From Candidatus Omnitrophota bacterium (GTDB lineage Bacteria > Omnitrophota > Gorgyraeia > Gorgyraeales > Gorgyraeaceae): a stretch of DNA of 6,299 nt. Of this stretch, positions 1-3,960 are shown piece by piece. The stretch spans positions 1 through 6,299 of the forward strand of contig JAHIEN010000095.1 in the NCBI GenBank assembly GCA_018901615.1. The letters are read 5' to 3'. Numbering within the stretch: position 1 is the first letter of the stretch; the number at the start of each line of letters is the position of its first letter. A program made the translations under genes and the position numbers. Below the pieces are notes generated by a model that did not search any database, was not told the origin of the DNA, and saw nothing but the letters and a program-made list of their open reading frames with translations.

Positions 1-1
1 A

Positions 2-79
2 TGGCGTCCCCAACCGGATTCGAACCGGTGTCGTCAGATCGAAAATCTGATGTCCTAGGCCAGACTAGACGATGGGGAC
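2..79 (-). tRNA. tRNA-Glu, anticodon UUC, CCA encoded
   Basis: Read on the minus strand this folds as a complete cloverleaf. The acceptor stem pairs GTCCCCA (73-79) with TGGGGAC (6-12), followed by discriminator G at 5 and an encoded CCA at 4-2. The anticodon stem TCAGA/TCTGA encloses the seven-base loop TTTTCGA, placing anticodon TTC at 43-41, which reads the Glu codons GAA and GAG. The T arm is ACCGG/CCGGT around TTCGAAT. The general pattern, including GTCTAG in the D arm and AGGACA after it, is that of bacterial tRNA-Glu. It lies 19 bases after the gyrA stop on the same strand with no terminator-like hairpin between them, so read-through from the gyrase operon is possible (inference). What follows it is outside the window. 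Confidence 0.98.
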
Positions 80-98
80 GTGGAAGGTTATGGGATTA

Positions 99-3000
99 TT
101 ATTCTTCTTCTTTCTCTTCAGGCACGACCTGCGCTATGTTCGCCACGTTGTCGCCTGAATCCAGTTTTATTATGTGGACACCCTGGGTGCTCCTGCCGGT
201 AGTCCGTATATCCTTAACAGCGCAGCGGACGATCATGCCTTTTTCAGTCATGACCATGAGCTCGTCATTGTCGCTCATAGCCTTCATGCCGACTGCCTCT
301 CCGTTTTTCTTTGTGACGTTTACGTTCTTTATGCCTTTGCCGCCGCGGGATTGTTTCCTGTACTGCTCTATGGCTGTCCTCTTGGCAAAACCCTGCGATG
401 TCACCGTAAGGACCGTGGTATCTTTTCTCGCAATCTCCATGGATATGACCTTGTCTTTTTTGCCAAGCCTTATGCCCCTGACGCCTTTGGCGCCTCTCCC
501 CATATCCCTGACCTGGGATTCAGGGAACCTGATAGCCTTGCCCTGGTGTGTAGCAAACATGATATCCTGTTTGCCGTCAGTCCATTTAACGTCGATCAAT
601 TCATCACCTTTTTCTATTGTAATGCCTATTATGCCGCCTTTTCTGGGGTTGGCATAGGCCATTAAATCTGTCTTTTTAATCAGCCCGTTCTGCGTGGCCA
701 TGACAAGGAACATGTCCTTTTCAAAGCTCTTCACCCTCACGCAGGCAGAAACTCCTTCGCCCTGGCTAAGCTGCAGCATATTTACTATTGCCTTTCCTCT
801 TGCCGCGCGGCTTGCCTGTGGTATTTCGTAGACCTTTAGCCAGTGCACCCTGCCTGCAGTGGTAAACACCAGAATATATTCATGCGTTGAAGCCACGAAC
901 AGATGTTCGACAAAATCCTCTTCCTTCATGTCTATGCCAGTGACTCCAGCGCCGCCCCGGCGCTGTTTTCTATAGGAGCCGACCGGCAGTCTCTTTATGT
1001 ACCCTGCATGGCTGATGGTTATCACCATGTCTTCTTCTGCTATAAGGTCTTCTATCTCTATCTCATCTGCCTTTGCCACTATCTCTGTCCTGCGCTCATC
1101 TCCGTATTGTTTACTTAGCCCCAGCGCCTCGGTTTTAACTATTTCCAGGATCTTCTTTTCGCTCTTGAGAATCGATTTATAGAACTCTATCTTCTTTATA
1201 AGCTCGAGGTATTCTTTGTCTATCTTACCTCTTTCAAGAGCGGTAAGGCGCTGCAACTGCATCTCCAGAATAGACTGGGCCTGTATTTCGCTCAGGTCGA
1301 AATTTTTCATGAGCGCTATCTTTGCTATCTTAGGGTCTTTTGACTCCCTGATTATCTTTATGATCTTAGTTAAATTCTCAATGGCTATCTTCAGTCCTTC
1401 GAGTATGTGCGCCCTTTTTTCCGCCTTGTCCAGTTCAAACTGTGTCCTGCGCTTTACAATCTCTTCCCTGTGCTTGATATACACATGGATGGCCTCTTTA
1501 AGGTTCAAGATCCTTGGCTTGTTGTCCACAAGCGCGAGCATAATAACACCGAAAGTGGTTTCCATCTGCGTACGCTTGTAAAGCTGGTTAAGTATTACCT
1601 GGGCGTTCTGGTCGCGCTTCAGGTCTATGACTATGCGCATGCCGTCTTTATCAGACTCGTCCCTGATGTCTGAGATGCCTTCTATCTTTTTATCCCACAC
1701 AAGGGCGGCTATATTTTCAATGAGCTTTGCCTTATTGAGCTGGTAAGGGATCTCTGTTATAACAATAGCTTCTTTGTTGCCTTTCTGGCTTTCCACAGCT
1801 GCTTTTGCGCGCAGCTTTAAAAGCCCCCGGCCTGTTTCATAAGCCTGTTTTATGCCTTCAAAACCGCAGATAATGCCGCCTGTTGGGAAATCAGGGCCTT
1901 TTACAATCTTCATAAGGTCCTTTATGGAAACGTCAGGGTTGTCTATCGCCTTAATAACCGCGTCTACTATTTCATTTAGGTTATGGGGCGGTATATTCGT
2001 GGCCATGCCCACTGCGATACCGCTCGAGCCGTTTACCAGAAGGTTCGGAAGCCTTGCGGGCAAGACCGTTGGTTCTTCAAGGGACTCGTCGAAATTTGGG
2101 ACAAAATCCACTGTGTCTTTATCGATGTCGTCGAGTAATTCGCTTGCTATAGCTGCCATTCTACACTCGGTATAACGCATTGCAGCCGCGGCGTCTCCAT
2201 CAACCGAACCAAAATTGCCCTGGCCGTCTATCAAAGGATATCTGAGCGAAAAGCTCTGGACCATTCGCACAAGGGAATCATAGACAGCCATATCACCGTG
2301 CGGGTGATATTTGCCAAGGCAATTATGAGAGACCATGCCATTAGCGATAAACTCATGCTCGCCTTCGACTTGTATGTCGAAAGTTTCTTGCGGTATAGAT
2401 CTTTCTATAGAAGCGATTTTTGAAAAATAAATTTTATTCTCCACTATGCCATCAACAAAAGCAGAAAGAGGCGAGCCTATCTTTCTTAGCTTTTCCTCGA
2501 TTCCCCAGCTTAGAATTTGAGACTTTCTCAAAGGCTTTTCAGTAAGATCATTCGAATATCTAATCTTGCTTCCTGTCGGATATTTTATCCCCATCCTGAA
2601 TTTATCACCGTTTAAATCTCTATACCACCCGCTTCCAATGTGCCTCCCGCTCAACTCAGCAAATATATTAACCCCCGCATAAGGAATAAGATCATGCTTT
2701 GAGGGAATTGTCCGCTTGAAACTCATGCCGAATAATCTAATCTTCTTCAGTGGCTGAACACAGTTAATTTTAGAGGCCAATAACAATGCATTAGAACTTT
2801 TGAATTCTAAAGAATAAAAAACCTCTCTGTTTTTAACTATTCTTCCTAAAACATGACTAGAATTTGTTCTTTCTGTCTTGTATTTTCTGCCAAAAATGCC
2901 CTGGTGCTGCAAAAGTATCAGCAACCCATCTATTAATTTTTCGGAAATCGACCCATAATGCACAACTCTTCTGTTTTTATGAATACTGCCATCTCCATCA

Positions 3001-3932
3001 ATTAATCCAGAGACAAAAGCGAATATTACTTCCTTTGGAGACATGTATATCTGCCGCGGGATCTCTTTAGTCTTTGCTTTGCAGCCCTCGAGATTAAAAT
3101 TTAACATAAAGAAATCATTGATATGATTCCTGTTGATCCTCATAGAATACATTTTTCTAAGCGGCTTCCCGCGCTTTGTGACACCTTTGGATGCTTTCAC
3201 CTCAATCTTCGCTTCATAATCGAATTCTTGTTTGAAAATTGAGTGTACTTTTTCTAAAATACTTTCGCTGGAAGAATCGAAACGCATTCTGTTACGCTGT
3301 CTTCCGTTAGATTTTTCCACAGATCCATCTGACAACAGAAAACCTAGCACATACGCTATATTTTCATTAAGATAAGTGGGGTGTTTTGTTATATTAACGC
3401 TTTTCTTCAGCCTCGCTGGACTTTTGATATCAGGATAATGGGCCCTTGTAACGATATAATCTTCTCTGGTTAATTCTTTCGCCTCTTTCCAGATAAATTC
3501 TAAATTTTTATCTAACACCTTAAATTTCTGTGAAGGCGTAACTGTATTGCAGGTTCCATTGTCAAGCCTAATTTTTAAAAGCTCCCTTTTTGGCATCTCA
3601 TACAACTGCTTAACAGCCCTAAGGCTATTCTGCGTAAACACTCTATCCCCTCGTCTAATATCTTGGATAGAGATCAATCCCTTTTCGGTTAACACCAGCG
3701 TGTCTCTAACAAAACATTCTCCAACTATGCGGGCACTTTTCTTATATGCCTTATTATGCTCCAGGCCCAGGTCCTTCATGGCATAGAGTATCCTTCTATG
3801 CACAGGCTTCAGGCCATCCCTTGCGTCAGGCAGGGCCCTTCCTACTATTACGCTCATGGCGTAAGTGATGTAGGAATTCTTCATCTCGTCTTCAATATAA
3901 ACCGGTATTAGTTTTTCATTCTGCGCGTACAT
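99..3932 (-). CDS. gyrA: DNA gyrase subunit A precursor, interrupted by an intein
   Basis: GyrA is the DNA-cleaving and DNA-wrapping subunit of gyrase, a cytoplasmic A2B2 enzyme that supercoils DNA using ATP. The 1277-residue precursor has an N-extein (1-72), an intein (73-537) and a C-extein (538-1277); the spliced product is 812 residues, normal for the family. The N-extein has the typical start I-P-V-Y-I-E-D-E-M-K-N-S-Y. The C-extein opens with K-Y-H-P-H-G-D and has the catalytic tyrosine Y587 (122 after splicing, same as E. coli) in A-A-M-R-Y-T-E. The coiled-coil region lies around 820-940. The C-terminal beta-pinwheel starts near 965 with GyrA-box Q-R-R-G-G-A-G at 990-996, which marks gyrase rather than ParC. 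Its last blade ends in a short acidic tail. The ATG at 3932 gives the family start and follows the gyrB stop by one base. Residue 83 (spliced numbering) is Met and 87 is Asp. Ends with TAA. Confidence 0.98.
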   Translation of the reverse strand: MYAQNEKLIPVYIEDEMKNSYITYAMSVIVGRALPDARDGLKPVHRRILYAMKDLGLEHNKAYKKSARIVGECFVRDTLVLTEKGLISIQDIRRGDRVFTQNSLRAVKQLYEMPKRELLKIRLDNGTCNTVTPSQKFKVLDKNLEFIWKEAKELTREDYIVTRAHYPDIKSPARLKKSVNITKHPTYLNENIAYVLGFLLSDGSVEKSNGRQRNRMRFDSSSESILEKVHSIFKQEFDYEAKIEVKASKGVTKRGKPLRKMYSMRINRNHINDFFMLNFNLEGCKAKTKEIPRQIYMSPKEVIFAFVSGLIDGDGSIHKNRRVVHYGSISEKLIDGLLILLQHQGIFGRKYKTERTNSSHVLGRIVKNREVFYSLEFKSSNALLLASKINCVQPLKKIRLFGMSFKRTIPSKHDLIPYAGVNIFAELSGRHIGSGWYRDLNGDKFRMGIKYPTGSKIRYSNDLTEKPLRKSQILSWGIEEKLRKIGSPLSAFVDGIVENKIYFSKIASIERSIPQETFDIQVEGEHEFIANGMVSHNCLGKYHPHGDMAVYDSLVRMVQSFSLRYPLIDGQGNFGSVDGDAAAAMRYTECRMAAIASELLDDIDKDTVDFVPNFDESLEEPTVLPARLPNLLVNGSSGIAVGMATNIPPHNLNEIVDAVIKAIDNPDVSIKDLMKIVKGPDFPTGGIICGFEGIKQAYETGRGLLKLRAKAAVESQKGNKEAIVITEIPYQLNKAKLIENIAALVWDKKIEGISDIRDESDKDGMRIVIDLKRDQNAQVILNQLYKRTQMETTFGVIMLALVDNKPRILNLKEAIHVYIKHREEIVKRRTQFELDKAEKRAHILEGLKIAIENLTKIIKIIRESKDPKIAKIALMKNFDLSEIQAQSILEMQLQRLTALERGKIDKEYLELIKKIEFYKSILKSEKKILEIVKTEALGLSKQYGDERRTEIVAKADEIEIEDLIAEEDMVITISHAGYIKRLPVGSYRKQRRGGAGVTGIDMKEEDFVEHLFVASTHEYILVFTTAGRVHWLKVYEIPQASRAARGKAIVNMLQLSQGEGVSACVRVKSFEKDMFLVMATQNGLIKKTDLMAYANPRKGGIIGITIEKGDELIDVKWTDGKQDIMFATHQGKAIRFPESQVRDMGRGAKGVRGIRLGKKDKVISMEIARKDTTVLTVTSQGFAKRTAIEQYRKQSRGGKGIKNVNVTKKNGEAVGMKAMSDNDELMVMTEKGMIVRCAVKDIRTTGRSTQGVHIIKLDSGDNVANIAQVVPEEKEEE
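2322..3716 (-). mobile_element. GyrA intein with LAGLIDADG endonuclease, 465 residues
   Basis: In-frame insertion between Glu72 and the residue equivalent to E. coli GyrA 73. It starts with Cys73 (TGT, 3716-3714) in block A, C-F-V-R-D-T-L-V-L-T, and ends H-N (2327-2322), with Cys538 as +1 nucleophile. Block F is around 517-530 (F-D-I-Q-V-E-G-E-H-E-F) and block G is G-M-V-S-H-N at 532-537, so C-terminal cleavage residues are intact. Block B is N-T-V-T-P-S-Q (129-135): the expected T-x-x-H histidine is Gln135, codon CAG. LAGLIDADG motifs are V-L-G-F-L-L-S-D-G-S (195-204) and F-V-S-G-L-I-D-G-D-G-S (306-316), both with the acidic metal-binding residue. Flanking exteins align to intact GyrA without gap, so this is an intein and not an extra domain. 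Several parts look more AT-rich than the exteins. The site differs from the mycobacterial GyrA intein, which sits next to the catalytic Tyr. Confidence 0.97.
2508..3380 (-). other. LAGLIDADG homing endonuclease region of the GyrA intein
   Basis: Region of about residues 185-475 of the GyrA precursor. The two LAGLIDADG helices are encoded at 3353-3321 and 3020-2985, about 110 residues apart, as expected for a single-chain endonuclease with two pseudo-symmetric halves. Asp202 and Asp314 are the candidate catalytic acidic residues. After the second half comes a basic segment (K-H-D-L-I-P, 412-417, then Arg/Lys-rich stretches to about 475) that could be an extra DNA-contacting part; this is inferred from composition only. 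The family makes a double-strand break at the intein-free allele, so the likely target is intein-less gyrA around the 72/73 junction. Both ends of the region are approximate. Confidence 0.85.
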
Positions 3933-3960
3933 ATTAAATGTCCAGGTTCTTAACCTCTCT
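3930..3960 (-). promoter_or_regulatory. gyrB-gyrA junction, probable translational coupling
   Basis: The gyrB TAA stop (3936-3934) is separated from the gyrA ATG (3932-3930) by one base, giving TAATATG. The only purine-rich stretch nearby is AGAGAGG (3960-3954), some 21 bases before the ATG and too far for a normal Shine-Dalgarno site. Expression of gyrA is therefore most simply explained by ribosomes that finish gyrB and restart, which would keep the two subunits in balance. No promoter-like element or hairpin is seen here. Coupling is inferred from spacing. Confidence 0.6.

Noticed and set aside
80..98. A terminator between gyrA and the tRNA.
   Set aside because: The 19-base gap has no inverted repeat or T-run.
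1..657. Plus-strand open frame of 218 codons.
   Set aside because: It reads antisense through the tRNA-Glu and the gyrA 3' end; its first residues are simply the reverse complement of the tRNA, a common source of false proteins.
2172..2174. A second GyrA intein at the mycobacterial site beside the catalytic tyrosine.
   Set aside because: The sequence A-A-M-R-Y-T-E-C-R-M is continuous there, as in intein-free GyrA.
1852..2175. Plus-strand open frames across gyrA and gyrB (also 174-665, 1216-1581, 4496-4831, 5094-5387).
   Set aside because: They are antisense to well-conserved gyrase or intein sequence and show no recognisable domain or ribosome binding site of their own.
2322..3716. Group I or II intron in gyrA in place of an intein.
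   Set aside because: The insertion is translated in frame throughout and has protein-splicing blocks at both ends.
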